From: Boothiomyces macroporosus
Lineage: Eukaryota > Chytridiomycota > Chytridiomycetes > Rhizophydiales > Terramycetaceae
Assembly: GCA_027604185.1 (NCBI GenBank)
Contig: JADGKB010000132.1
Coordinates: 1-33,441 of the forward strand
Direction: 5' to 3'
Length of the DNA: 33,441 bases
Under the pieces are notes generated by a model. That model was not told where the DNA came from. It saw only the letters and a program-made list of their open reading frames with translations, and searched no databases. Shown piece after piece: positions 10,271-20,735 of the stretch. The position numbers and the translations under genes are program-made. Numbering within the stretch: the stretch's first letter is position 1; every line of letters starts with the position of its first letter.

Positions 10271-11133
10271 TTTGCTGAATATTAAAGCTGTTGGAATTTA
10301 TAGTCGCTGTTTGTCTTTGGTGGATCTTGCCGAAGTCTGGTGCCCAGAGAAAAGAATGAAAGTACCGAACTTAACATGTGAATGTATAAAGTCTTTTAAT
10401 TTCCCACCTACACTAGTATAGTACTAAAACTGCAAATTAGTAGTTCGTATCAATGTATATTTTAGAAAACCTATGACCAGTATGACAAAGAGCAAACCAA
10501 CTCTGAAAAATAAAGAACTCTCTATGATAGCCAGCAATATCCTCTGGTGCAAAATATATTGTCCAGTATGCTCAGACAGATGAGAGCATTGCAGAACCTA
10601 TCTGGAGTTTAATTGTTGAACTGCATGCTATGCTGAACTTGAACATATTTAGGCTAGTCAATTACTCAGCGATCTAGAAAAATCACACTGGTGTGAATCA
10701 CAGCATGCTAATTGATCACACCGCACAGACAATAGTCATAAATCACATGACAACAATAGCTCCAATACTATTCACTAATAGTGTAAACAAACTAATGAGC
10801 CTATAATTCTTTTTAAATCCAAGAGGTTGACAGTTAAAGCCGATTGCTTTTTTCTATTTTCAATGATGCAAACTTTCAGGTCCCTGGAACTCGCCTGGAC
10901 AAGGACCCGATGACAGTAACACAATAACCAAAGTCAGCCAATACATCTAAAAATATAACAAGCTATCGATACGATATGTAGCCACTCCAGCTTTATTTCA
11001 ATGTCTTTTTTTAGAGTAGTTTCAATGCAGCGCCATTATTAAATTTGCTTAGTAGGGGGTCCCGAGGCGTTGACGTGGATCCTGGAGTCATTCGAGAAAA
11101 AGTTTATAAAAGCGCTAGAACTTACTGCTGATC
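10271..11133. other. Gene-free spacer between aquaporin and small ORF
   Basis: I see no supportable gene here. The interval includes the aquaporin promoter, a cluster of ATCACA-like boxes with a 6-bp inverted repeat (TCACAC-TG-GTGTGA, 10683-10696), and a TATA box (TATAAAAG at 11105-11112) that belongs to the small ORF at 11134. Confidence 0.4.
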
Positions 11134-11277
11134 ATGCCATTCAATATTACCATTTCAAAAGGATCCAAAGAGAATATAAGAAAAGTTATCAGAGAGTTCC
11201 ATCGAGGCGAGGCAGTGCAGGAAATCAAGAGCGCTAAAGTTGGAAGGTTTGTGGTTTCTGTGCAGTCTTGCTGATAC
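11134..11277 (+). CDS. Small ORF, possibly a truncated I9-type proteinase inhibitor
   Basis: A 47-codon ORF (MPFNITISKGSKENIRKVIR, then a segment ending VGRFVVSVQSC). TATAAAAG lies 21 nt upstream of the ATG. The pattern of an N-terminal beta strand ending in a Lys-Gly turn, a charged helix and a second strand resembles inhibitor I9 or subtilisin-propeptide domains such as yeast Pbi2. It is shorter than the usual 70-80 residues, and the conserved C-terminal strand is missing. A possible 19-nt intron (GTTTGT...CAG) near the end gives an unconvincing tail and a donor unlike the GTA donors used elsewhere. Existence is moderately supported; function is a guess. Confidence 0.35.
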
Positions 11278-11442
11278 GATTAGCATTTATAACCATGTAG
11301 CATATGTATATAATAAATACCATTTCTGTTTTACTTTTATATTGAATAGGAAAGTTCAGAGTCTCCGAGCATAGAATTGATATCTATGTCCTCGTAATTT
11401 GGTGCACGATACCGTTATTCAATTTTTTAAATACGAGTTTTA

Positions 11443-12335
11443 TTAGTTTGATAATACAGGGCCAATCAGGAAATAGCCTGAAAATGTTGTTGGTGCACTT
11501 GGTAATTCTACAACATTGTTTCCAATCACCTGGACACCTGTGAGTTTAATTTTAACTTTTTGGTTTGCAAATGACGGATCAATAGTCCAGAGAGTATAAT
11601 TCAACGGATGATCTGGACCAAGCAAAGTATCATTTGCAAACGGTGTAGCAGCAGTCAACACTCTGGTAATCAAGTTCCCTTGTGCATTGTATACATCGAC
11701 ATGGAAATTGGTAGGTTGGAATCCAGTTGGTAATACTTCAAGTCTAATTCTATATTGCTTGTTTGGTAACCAGTACGATCCTTGCAGTGGTGAGTACAAT
11801 GTAATTTGCTGAATGTCTGGTAATGGCTGAGTATTCTTGAAAATCAACATTGGAGAAGAGCCTTTAACCAAGTTCCCGTCAGCATCAATTGCACTCATTG
11901 AAAGCGAGTAATACCCAGATTGGAAATTGGACAAATTGTCAATGGTGATTGAATGCGTAATGGCAACAAAATTACCGTCGTTCTTTGGGACTGAAGGCAA
12001 TAAATCCACTTTTTGCCCAGTAGCAAATCCATAGCTCATAAATAGAGTTTGCAAACCATTTGGAAATACTGCAGTCTTGTCCTTTGGCGGAAAAGTCTTT
12101 TGTCCATTGAACTGGCATTGTCCTCCCAAATTCACTGCTGGCACTCTATCACCGCCTCCATCAGTCTGTAAAGCACAAGAATCCCATTCCCAACGAAAAG
12201 TCTACATTAAAAATAGGTTACAATTGACTTTGTTGTAGTTACATCAATTTCAGAGAATGCGCTGTAAGTATCTGCACTGATATAGAAATTGGAGGTAGTA
12301 GCTAGTACGCTAGCTGCCAATGCAAGGAATTTCAT
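11443..12335 (-). CDS. Secreted Kre9/Knh1-like cell-surface protein, paralogue 1
   Basis: A 290-residue secreted protein. Exons: 12335-12222 and 12201-11443, with a 20-nt intron (12202-12221). Without splicing, the signal peptide (MKFLALAASVLA) is lost. After an N-terminal beta-rich region with a conserved Cys pair (WDSC...QCQF), a C-terminal domain (LYSPLQGSYWLPNKQYRIRL onward) has the Trp, polar turn and strand pattern of Kre9/Knh1 or Ser-Thr-rich GPI-anchored modules; this family call is tentative. It lacks an obvious GPI tail, ending GPVLSN. The stop overlaps AATAAA (11439-11444). The gene is one of a tandem pair with 12542-13475, same strand and collinear in sequence. Confidence 0.65.
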
Positions 12336-12398
12336 TTTAGTTTAGTTGAAAAGTTGTGAGGCACTTTGACCCAAAGAGGCTGAACGAGCCCACAAAAA

Positions 12399-12505
12399 GA
12401 AACAAAAACGACTCAACCTTTTAATTGGATAAAAGAGAAACAAAAACGACAACCTTTTAATTGGATAAAAGAGAAACAAAAACGAGTCAGACTTTTAATT
12501 CAATA
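12399..12505. repeat. Short tandem repeat, about 36-38 bp unit, three copies
   Basis: Copies begin at 12399, 12437 and 12473, each starting GAAACAAAAACGA and containing CTTTTAATT. The third copy is degenerate. The array lies between the start of Kre9-like paralogue 1 and the end of paralogue 2, so it sits in a promoter/3'-flank position. Confidence 0.8.
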
Positions 12506-12541
12506 GCATTGAAATCAAGATTAAATTCAACTTTTTATTCT

Positions 12542-13475
12542 TTATGGTTTTACAGGACCTTTAATTAATACTACTTACCAATAAAAAAGATTCCAGATGT
12601 GGTTGTTGGAGGATCAGGCAGTGTTACAACTTTACCGCCAATATCTTGTACACCTGTAATCTTTAATCTAAACTGTCTATTCGCCAAATCGCTCGTTATA
12701 TTCCATAGCGTGTAATTCAGCATATGATTTGACCCTAGTAAGTCATCGTTGGCCAACGGCTGTGCATTTTCTAGTATTCTAGTAATTAATTGACCAGCAG
12801 GTGTGAGTAAATCAACGTGAAAGTGGTCTGGCTGATAGCCGCCTGGCGCAATCTCAAATCTAATTCTGTACTCTGCATTTGCCAACCAATAAGAGCCACC
12901 TAATGGAGAGTATAGATTGATCTTTTGTACTGGCGGTAGTGGATCTTTGTTTTTGAATGCGTAGATGGGAGACTGCCCTTTAACTGGGTTCCCGTCCGAA
13001 TCCTGTGCTGCTAATTGCAGAGTATAATACCCAGAAGGATACTGTTGAAGATTTGTCAAAGTTAACGAATGTGTTAGTGCTATAAAGTCCCCATTATTAC
13101 TGGCAACTGATGGTAAAAGGTTGATCTGAGTGGAACCAGTGAATCCAGCTGTTAGCGAGAGTGTAGTAAACCCACTTGAAAATACAGCGTTATTTGAAGA
13201 TGGCGAATGTGTGTCAACGCCGTTATACTGGCATTTCCCGTCTGATCCAACTGTCGCACCAACAACGCGATTCCCGCTTCCATCTACTTGACCGGCACAA
13301 GTATCCCAAGACCATGTAAACTGCACTTGATTAGTGTTTAACACGTCGATAACTATGTAAATGAAAAAGTACTAGCATACGGTTGGTATCCAACTGCACT
13401 AACGTAGAAACTGAATACTGGATGGCTAGGATCGTTTAGCGCTTGTGCTAGTTGTATAAAATAGTATATTCTCAT
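12542..13475 (-). CDS. Secreted Kre9/Knh1-like cell-surface protein, paralogue 2
   Basis: A 297-residue paralogue of the neighbouring gene. Exons: 13475-13373, 13352-12579 and 12558-12542; both introns are 20 nt. The simple ORF appears to stop at 12571, but that stop lies inside an intron. Splicing 12559-12578 gives the C-terminus FFIGPVKP, matching FLIGPVLSN of paralogue 1. Intron 1 removal joins FYVSAVGYQPYA to IIDVLNTNQVQFTWSWDTC, again collinear with paralogue 1. The first 12 residues (MRIYYFIQLAQA) are a short, weak signal peptide, so the 5' end is uncertain. AATAAA lies 2 nt after the TAA. The Kre9-like family call is tentative; paralogy is clear. Confidence 0.68.
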
Positions 13476-13498
13476 TTAAAATTGAAAAAGACATTTTC

Positions 13499-13660
13499 TT
13501 ATTTAGTCTTAATTTCGAGTATTGTGGCTTTTGATCGGACTGTGTAAAGTTCCGCTAAATGACCATTGGGATCAGTATCAATTAAAAAGATAAATACATG
13601 TTCTGATTCTATAGAAAGCAGTAAATAAACATCAGCATTATTAATTACTAGTATTCACTG
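13499..13660 (-). other. Unassigned open frame, possible gene remnant
   Basis: A 53-codon open frame without a start Met, ending HLAELYTVRSKATILEIKTK. It has balanced composition and looks more protein-like than typical intergenic frames. It is preceded by stops, and no plausible 19-23-nt intron links it to an upstream exon before the Yop1 stop at 13750. I do not recognise it. Confidence 0.2.
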
Positions 13661-13749
13661 TCAGTGCCCAGGCGTAGCATTGTATACCAAATCAATCAAG
13701 ACAGGGTGGCTCCTTAAAAATACTCAGCGCGATTTGAAATCAATACTTT

Positions 13750-14216
13750 TTATTGCTTCTTTTTCTGGTCTCTAAACAGTAGATAGATATGAGGTCTTAA
13801 AGATGCGGACACTTGGTTCATTCCCTACGATTAGCATCATTTACCTTGCCAAAAATCAACCATCCAACAAGAACACTTTTCAAAACAAAATAGAATGGAA
13901 TAATCCCTAAAACTCCTCTGTTTTCAGTGATGGTCCATAACCCAAGCAACCCAAGATACAGTCCCCACTCTTTTAGCTCTTCTAAATCATCGGCACCATA
14001 AGCTGACAAGAATGCGTATACTGGGTAATAAAACGCAAGTATTCCTGTTGATACTGGAGCAAATATTTCAAAAAATATTGAAATTGAAAAGAAAAAGTAA
14101 GTAACCAAGCAAATATAAACCTTGTTAATCCTTGTAATTTGCTCAAGGTAGACCAGCAGGGAGAAGCGAGATAGGCGCATATTCGCTTGGTGAAGATAAG
14201 GCTGTAGTTGGTCCAT
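13750..14216 (-). CDS. YOP1: TB2/DP1/HVA22 ER-shaping protein (REEP/Yop1)
   Basis: A 148-residue reticulon-like membrane-curvature protein of tubular ER. Exons: 14216-13845 and 13824-13750; intron 13825-13844 is 20 nt. The unspliced frame ends falsely at 13818 inside the intron. Splicing supplies GMNQVSASLRPHIYLLFRDQ before the KKKQ end, corresponding to the family's (G)A..IY..FI.P tail. Hairpin hydrophobic segments lie at about 33-72 and 87-123, with the family's YP.Y motif (YYPVYAFLSA) and FYFVLKSVLVGWLIF. It is somewhat shorter than yeast Yop1 (180 residues). The stop is embedded in AATAAA (13749-13754). Confidence 0.82.
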
Positions 14217-14718
14217 TACGATTTTTTTGAAGAGAAATATTTGAAGTGGTGGTGTTTCAAATTCGGCAAACGACCAATCAAAATTCAGAGGTCAAGCAAA
14301 CAGGATAAACAGATGAAACGGTATACACACACCTAAACAGGAACTGATTTGAATTAATTGTCCGCATTCAAAGTAGGATAATATCCTTACCCTTGTATTT
14401 CATCCAATGATTGTGATTGTAATCGCCATTCTGGCATGTGATAACGACGGAAAAAGTTTGAATTTGAGATTTTTGATGATAAAGCAGCAGAGTTGGATCT
14501 CCATTTATAATAGTATTAGTTGCTGCTGCTGCCGTAGGCATTTGAACCAATGGAAAAAAACATATAGCGACTAACCGCAATATCAACTGGGCTTGCCCTA
14601 CAGTATACACATGTCCAGAATCAAGTTCAATACCGTGAGTCAATTTCAAAATTTCAAATTTTGCTTTTTCAAATCTACAATCCAAAATGGCCCAGTAATT
14701 AAAACTAAAGAAAGGGAA
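14217..14718. other. Spacer between YOP1 and EMC3 with weak minus-strand ORF
   Basis: This is the promoter space of two divergent ER-protein genes. A minus-strand ORF (14368-14736) ends KYKGKDIILL and contains a signal-like stretch (LILRLVAICFFPLVQMPTAA). It overlaps the EMC3 start by 18 nt and matches no family I know. I do not call it a gene, though a small secreted protein starting internally is possible. Confidence 0.3.
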
Positions 14719-15536
14719 ATGTATCTGGACCCGCAAATTAGAAACTGGGTATTTATACCAATCATGCTAGTGATGATTCTAGTCGGGATTTTAAGACATA
14801 ACGGGATGCAGCTTTTACAATCACCTCCAAAACCAGATATTAAGCAGCTGCGGGAATCCGCTTGTTTGCTTAGAGTGAGAACGTTTAGATCATTGGCAGG
14901 CGGTCTTGCTAAGCAAGCTTACGAAGGCCGCAAGGAATATTTTGTAAAAAACATGCACTCGTACTTAAAGAACCCTAATGCTGAAGCAACTAATCCAATG
15001 GCTGATCCTGGACAGATGGAAGGAACAATGGAAATGTAATTATTACTAATCAAGGATGAAAAAGAATATGATGATGATTGTTCCTCAAACATTAATCATG
15101 TCCTGGATTTCGTTCTTCTTTTCTGGTTTCATTCTAAGTACTTTATACTAATTCAAGCCAAATTACCATTCCCTCTGACACTCAGATTCAAAGCAATGTT
15201 GCAAAGCGGCATTGAAACTCAAGACATGGATGTAACTTGGGTGTCTTCCATTTCATGGTATTTCCTCAATTTGTTTGGTTTAAATTCTGTGTATACTCTA
15301 CTACTAGGCGATTCTTCAAGTATTCTAAACTGATATTAGCTGCCTCTGGGTCAATGGACATGATGCAGATGCAACAAATGAGTGGAAGCAATCCAATGGC
15401 GCAACCATCAGAAGCAATCAAGACTTTTAAAAGCGAAGCAGAATTTCTAGAATTACACAAGTATGTATTCAGATTTGAAGATATTGAAGACTTGGTGTTG
15501 GAAAAGTATGGCAAAAAAAACAAAAAGATGAAATAA
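14719..15536 (+). CDS. EMC3: ER membrane protein complex subunit 3
   Basis: A 252-residue subunit of the EMC insertase, homologous to Get1/YidC/Oxa1, that inserts transmembrane segments into the ER. Exons: 14719-15035, 15055-15137, 15158-15319, 15340-15536; introns of 19, 20 and 20 nt. The N-terminus YLDPQIRNWVFIPIMLVMIL, followed by VGILRH, matches family EMC3, so I start at 14719 rather than at the upstream in-frame ATGs. Splicing restores ETQDMDVTWVSSISWYFLN and FPLTLRFKAMLQ, both diagnostic. The Met-rich cytosolic loops (NPMADPGQMEG, MDMMQMQQMSG) are typical. The first and second introns contain ACTAAT. The stop is embedded in AATAAA (15532-15537). Confidence 0.92.
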
Positions 15537-16306
15537 AGCACCGTTAATATGGATAGTTTTACTTGGACCTTGACAACGTGCAGTGTTGATTACAATCTCT
15601 TTCCACATGCATTTAATAGTTTCACATGTCTCTTTGATTCACCTATTTTTGAATGTCCCATACAACGCAATCTATATCTCACTCTGCAATGTTGGTCTTG
15701 AATTCCGGTCCTTTTTGAACTGTCGTAATGAATCCAGATTGCTTTATCCTCTTTGTATCTTCCTGTTTCTTGGTGCTCCTAACTCACACCGTCCACCAAT
15801 ATCTTTGAAAAACGTTTTGGCACACTTGGTAATAAGAACTATTAAATCTCCACTCCATATGAAATCCCGTAGGATTTCAGTTGATGATGAACAACGCAAT
15901 ACACTGCCACGGTAATCACGCAATCACATACTAAAGAAATCTGCTTAACATGCAATATGAATAAAATATTGTATAGTCAGATGAGCATGTGCGATATGAA
16001 TATTTGCGATTCAATGTCAGTTTCACATTGCTTAAAAGGCTAAATAGGACTTTGACATATGATTACCTAATCTTGTACTACCATTCTAGTGCCAGCTCTG
16101 ATTACGTTAGCGGATCATTTAACTACGGTATTACCGCAAACGAATGATCCCAATCGCCTCAACGAACCTGGTTTAGTGATATACTAAACAAACCATTGAA
16201 TTCTACTTTGCGAAAGAGCTCATTGAGTAACGAAATTCCCCGCTCCTGTCTGTAATTACAGAAAAAGTCACGCACGAGGAAAATGATTGGCTGAAAATCC
16301 TCCAAT
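15537..16306. other. Intergenic region with inverted repeats upstream of BTA1
   Basis: No firm gene. A minus-strand open frame at 15590-15778 (62 codons, no Met) has a hydrophilic W/Y/C/H pattern reminiscent of a degenerate BED zinc finger. A hydrophobic plus-strand ORF over it is probably its shadow. Closer to BTA1 are three inverted repeats: GGATCATT/AATGATCC (16112-16150) enclosing CGGTA-T-TACCG (16126-16136), GTTTAGT-GATAT-ACTAAAC (16171-16189), and the perfect palindrome TCTGTAATTACAGA (16249-16262). A three-codon uORF (ATG ATT GGC TGA, 16283-16294) precedes the BTA1 start. Confidence 0.45.
15590..15778 (-). pseudogene. Possible relic of a BED-type zinc-finger (transposase-like) ORF
   Basis: A 62-codon open frame lacking a start codon. 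It contains IWIHYDSSKR, QDQHCRVRY and ESKRHVKLLNAC. The spacing of an aromatic/His start, a Cys, and an H-x5-C end is reminiscent of BED fingers at the N-terminus of hAT transposases. The second cysteine of the knuckle is missing. No transposase core follows within the spacer. This is a weak, pattern-based suggestion. Confidence 0.2.
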
Positions 16307-18958
16307 TTGGATGGTTATGATTGGTCACTTCCAAGCAAGATCTGGGTTAAATATTCTGGCCAGATTTCTTCTCTATTGATGAACGTCACTCCAAGAACAA
16401 AGATTGACGGTGCCCACCAGCAAGGTGTGTACGTCAAAGCCGGTGCCAAACTATCAAGTTCGAAATCAATCTTTTTATACAAGCGATTCTACTTTTTCAT
16501 TGCATTCTGCATTCCATTCCTTGCTTCTGACTGGATCCCATCCACTTCAAGCGTAGGAATGTTCAAACAACGCATTGTCAATTCATTCGCTGCATTGGCC
16601 TACCTCCCATCCGGTTTGCAATTCGTTTCCTTGTTGCTGATTGCATTCATTGGTTACACTATGTCTACCATTGGCCGCCCATATCTCAAGTTTGCTTACA
16701 ACTGTTTCATTAAACCATTTTTAAAGAAGAAGAGCACTGGAATTGATTCCGACGAGCACCAGAGCCGTCTTGAAGAGTTTTACGAAGGACAAGCTGACGT
16801 TTATGATGTTACTCGCAGAAGGTATTCCATTCATTGATTATAGATTGCTCCGTGGAAGAAGCACCATGTTAAAGTTGTGTGCTGCCCAATTGCGTCAGCT
16901 GTATCCATGTGATTTTACTTCTGTCTTCAAGGGAGATAGAAACGGTTTATACACTAATGAAAAGGGCGAGCCAATGTCTCCTCCACTCTCTCCTGCATTC
17001 TTGTCTTGCGCTGGAAAGAGATTTGCTTGGATCGATATCGGTGGAGGTACTGGTGAAAACATTGAAAGAATGAACCAATTCTTCCCAATCTCCAACTTTG
17101 ACAGAGTCTACCTTGTCGATATCACCCCTTCTTTGTGTGAAATTGCTCGCAAGAGATTCGAAAGACTTGGATGGACTAACGTTAAAGTATTGTGTATGGA
17201 TGCTTCCAAATTTGAAGTTCCTGCTGAAGACGGTGACGATCTAGATATTGCTTTAATTACCATGTCCTACTCTTTGACCATGATTGAAACTTACTACCCT
17301 ATTATTGACCGTATCGCCCAAGTACTGGCTCCAACTGGTATCTTTGGTGTTGCAGATTTCTATGTTTCCGCTAAGCGCTCCGCAGACCCTACTCGTCAAC
17401 TTGGATGGTTCATGAGATGGTTCTGGGCCATCTGGTTCGATTCAGATAATGTTTACTTGTCTCCTGGTCGTCGTGAATATCTTGAACACAAATTCAAAAC
17501 GGTTAAAACTCTCAACTCCCTCAATAACTTTATTAAACCATTTGTAAAAATCCCATACTATGTTTGGATCGGTGCTCAAAAAGGTAGTTTAAAAAGTAAT
17601 TCTAGCTGCTCTTCCATCCCTAGCAAACTTTTCTCTTGACGGAACTGGTAACCCAGAAGCTGTTCCTGAAATCCCTGATGATGTTTCTGTTGTATCTGAT
17701 GATATGGATGCAGAAACTACTGCTGTTGAAAAGCCTGAAGTAAGAGAAGAATTACACGTATCTAGCAATCATGTTCACGGACAAGGATTGAGATGGAGAC
17801 AGCCATTCGATCCCAAACTTATTGACAGATTCAGCACTTATATTTACGCTTTCGCTTGGGAAGATCCTAGAGTTGATTTGCAATTCTTGGACCTTAAACC
17901 TGAAGATCACATGTTTGTTATTACCTCTGGAGGTTGCAATGTTTTAGAATATGCCATCAAAGTTGGTCCAAAGAGAATCCACTCTGTTGATTTGAACCCT
18001 TGCCAAAACCACATGCTTGAATTGAAACTTGCCGCTCTTACCTCTTTGTGCTATGAAGATTACTGGAAACTTTTAGGTGAAGGTTACATTAAAGATTTCC
18101 AAATTCTGCTCGATACTCACTTGTCCCCTAACCTATCTCCTTACGCTTACGATTTCTGGAAAAAGACTGGCAACTTCAAGAATTTGTTCAAGACTGGATG
18201 CTCTGGTCTTGCAGTTCGTGTATTCAACTTTGTCATTAAGCTCCGCCGATTACAGCCAATTGTAGAGCGCATGTGTACCGCCGATACTATTGAAGAACAA
18301 AACAAGATCTGGACTGAAGAATTACGTCCACACTTGTTGAACAAATGGTTGATTCGTATTTTGAACAATGACAGATTCTTGTGGGGAGCTTTGGGTGTTC
18401 CACCAGCACAAATGCAAATGTTGTTGGAAGAAGGTAGATTTTTTGCTAATCATAGGCTCTGCTCATGAATACTGTGTAAACACTTTTGATCCTGTAATAG
18501 CCAACTCCCACTTGAGGGATGACAACTACTTTTTCTACATGCCACTTATGCTTAAATATAACAAGGAAGCTACCGGAAACCCTGCTTATCTTACTGAAGA
18601 AGGCTACAACTTGTTGCTTGCTGAACCACACCGTATCGATGCCATCAAGATCCACACTGACTACATTATCAATGTTTTGAAGACTATTAACGATGGAGAA
18701 CTTACCAAAGTTATTCTCATGGACCATCTCGATTGGTTCTCTGAAGAAGACGCTAAAGCCGAAATTGCTGCTGTTCACCAAAAGATGGCTGTTGGAGGTT
18801 GTGTCTTTTGGAGATCTGCTGGTAAGGCGCCTTGGTATAATGTATTGTTTGAACAACAAGGATTTAAGGTCAAGGTCTGCCAAGTTCGTGAAGGAGAAAC
18901 TATGTTTATTGACAGAGTCAATATGTACGCTAGCTTCTGGATGGGTATTAAACAATAA
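16307..18958 (+). CDS. BTA1: Betaine-lipid (DGTS) synthase, fungal Bta1 type
   Basis: A bifunctional enzyme of 861 residues making the phosphorus-free lipid diacylglyceryl-trimethylhomoserine. Exons: 16307-16821, 16844-17583, 17606-18433, 18456-18958; all three introns are 22 nt. The order is that of fungal Bta1: N-terminal membrane segments, then a BtaB-like SAM N-methyltransferase (FAWIDIGGGTGENIERM, motif I around 238-242). After an acidic linker (about 430-470) comes a BtaA/DUF3419 3-amino-3-carboxypropyl transferase (STYIYAFAWEDPRVD, TSGGCN about 525-530, SVDLNPCQ). Removing intron 1 joins VTRR to RLLRGRSTML, a conserved stretch. In other fungi it is induced by phosphate limitation; I see no obvious CACGTG Pho4-type site, but palindromes lie upstream. 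An alternative start is Met at 16379. Confidence 0.93.
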
Positions 18959-19226
18959 TATATTCCTGCAACATTACATTAGGCTTTTTTGGCATGCGAC
19001 CAATTTTTAGGTGCGGAGAAAAGGGATTTCGACACGACATGCAGCAAGTGCGCCATTCTCTAGTGTCTGGAAATAGGAAACCGAATCATTATATCTAAGC
19101 GATTAATGCTTTATTAGTGGTAAAGCCTGAGAATTTTTGATTGATTCTCATTTCGTCTGTCTGTGTCTTTCACATGATAAAACGGCGAATTATTTTTACT
19201 GTGACGTTGTCAGCTTTTTACTTTCA

Positions 19227-20679
19227 ATGAATTCACTGTTATCGCGAGTAAGACAAACTGCACCGGCAGAACCATGGCAATCCATCCCTCAGCCAGTTCC
19301 ACTTTTAAATGTAGTAGCGCAGCCAATAGCCCCTGGGTCTTCCACAATCAGATACGTTTCAACTGGAATCACTCAAGAAGCAGAAGCTCTATTATCTCAG
19401 ATTCCAGCACCTCTTTATATCTGCGCTTTTGCCGGCTTTGGTAGAAGTGGAAAGAGTTACACTGCTTCGTTGATGAGATATCACATCACTGGAAATAAAG
19501 ATTACAAGGTAGATTGGATTTAATGTAGTTTGTCTCTGCACCCGGAAATGTACCGATCACACACGGTATCGACATGATGGTTTTTGAAAATCCAAACGGG
19601 CCAGGACATGTTGTATTCTTGGATTGTGAAGGAGGAGCCAACCACAACCAAACCGCTTTGCCATTTGTTATCGGCCTTGCAGCCAGGTTGGCGGCTAGAA
19701 TCTATGTATTTGAAAGAGGATGTTTCACTACTGCTGGGTTGGACACTGTTATGCAAGTTATCAACATGGGTCACGCAACCACCACTGGAAAGTCAACCAA
19801 TATCACACAGTCGGTGGTTTTGGTTGAAAACATGACCATCAACCAAGAAATTCCAAATGAAGATTTATTGAACGATCTTTTGAACGAAGTCGACGGAGAC
19901 GAAACAACAAACCGAGTTAGGAGCCTCATCAAACAAAAATTCTCTCTTGAATTCAACAAGTTACCATTTGACATGGGTGAAAATCAGATAGTGCACGCCG
20001 AAATATGCAAGGAGATGTCCAACATTCTTTTGGAAAACTTGATTCCATTTGAAGTTGGTGGTCTTGATGGTGACGGCAACTTGGTTGTGCAAATGGTCAA
20101 TGAATTAATCTCTCAAATTCGTGGAGGCGGTAATAGGTGATTAAATTTTAATCTAGATTCAACATGATTACTGCTACTGAAGCTTTGGTGAGCAATATGG
20201 CTTCTGAAGCTGCCAACACCGTTTGGGTGGAATTTGTCGCCAAAGTTCGTAAAGCTGGTAACCATCCTGTTCAAGTTAATGGAAGAAAGCACCTTCGTAC
20301 GATCATGAGAGAAGTGGAAGGGATCGCAACCGCATCGCAGAATGAATTAGAAGGGTTTATAGCAAGATTAGAGCCTGCAGAAGCTGCTGTTATTGGAAGA
20401 CAGATTTGGGAGAGAAATTATCACAATTTCCAGGCAGATCTGCGCGCAGCTTACCAGAGAAAAGCAGACGAGTTGGCCAAATACTCTCAATGGACAGACA
20501 GAGTAAACAGATGGATGCGGGAAATTGTGATTCAAATCATGACAGCCATTAGACAGTTTATCAGATTTGCCAGATTTTCTGCGACACTTATCTTGATGAG
20601 TAATTACTATATGTGGAAGAATGGAATTAATCTTGTTACTTCAATGGCTTCAGGAGCTGTTCAAGGTGTTTTTGCATGA
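19227..20679 (+). CDS. GBP/atlastin-like large GTPase
   Basis: A 470-residue dynamin-superfamily-type GTPase. Exons: 19227-19508, 19529-20136, 20157-20679; both introns are 20 nt, and the second uses the only GTG donor seen in the window. The P-loop GFGRSGKS is at about 70-77. A switch Thr lies in PITHGI (about 103-108), and G3 is DCEG (126-129), like the DTEG of guanylate-binding proteins. VVLVENMTI may occupy the G4 region but lacks the classical RD or NKxD. A helical C-terminal half ends in a hydrophobic stretch (SATLILMSNYYMW) that may be membrane-associated, as in atlastin. It is much shorter than fungal Sey1. Function is inferred as membrane fusion or remodelling. Confidence 0.7.
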
Positions 20680-20735
20680 AAATAATAATAAAATGAGTCT
20701 CAGGTTAATTTTAAAGATGTACACCATGCCTTTTA

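Noticed and set aside
10683..10696. Inverted repeat TCACAC-TG-GTGTGA as an operator
   Set aside because: Only six paired bases in a region with several ATCACA words; no gene is close enough to assign a role.
11240..11258. 19-nt GTTTGT...CAG intron in the small ORF at 11134
   Set aside because: The donor differs from the GTA/GTG donors of all placed introns and the resulting tail is unconvincing.
14593..14718. N-terminal extension of EMC3 from an upstream Met
   Set aside because: EMC3 proteins begin close to the LDPxIRxWV block; the upstream residues have no family match.
15583..15915. Hydrophobic 110-residue plus-strand ORF
   Set aside because: Low-information Leu/Ile/Ser composition, no promoter or poly(A) context, and it lies antisense to a more protein-like frame.
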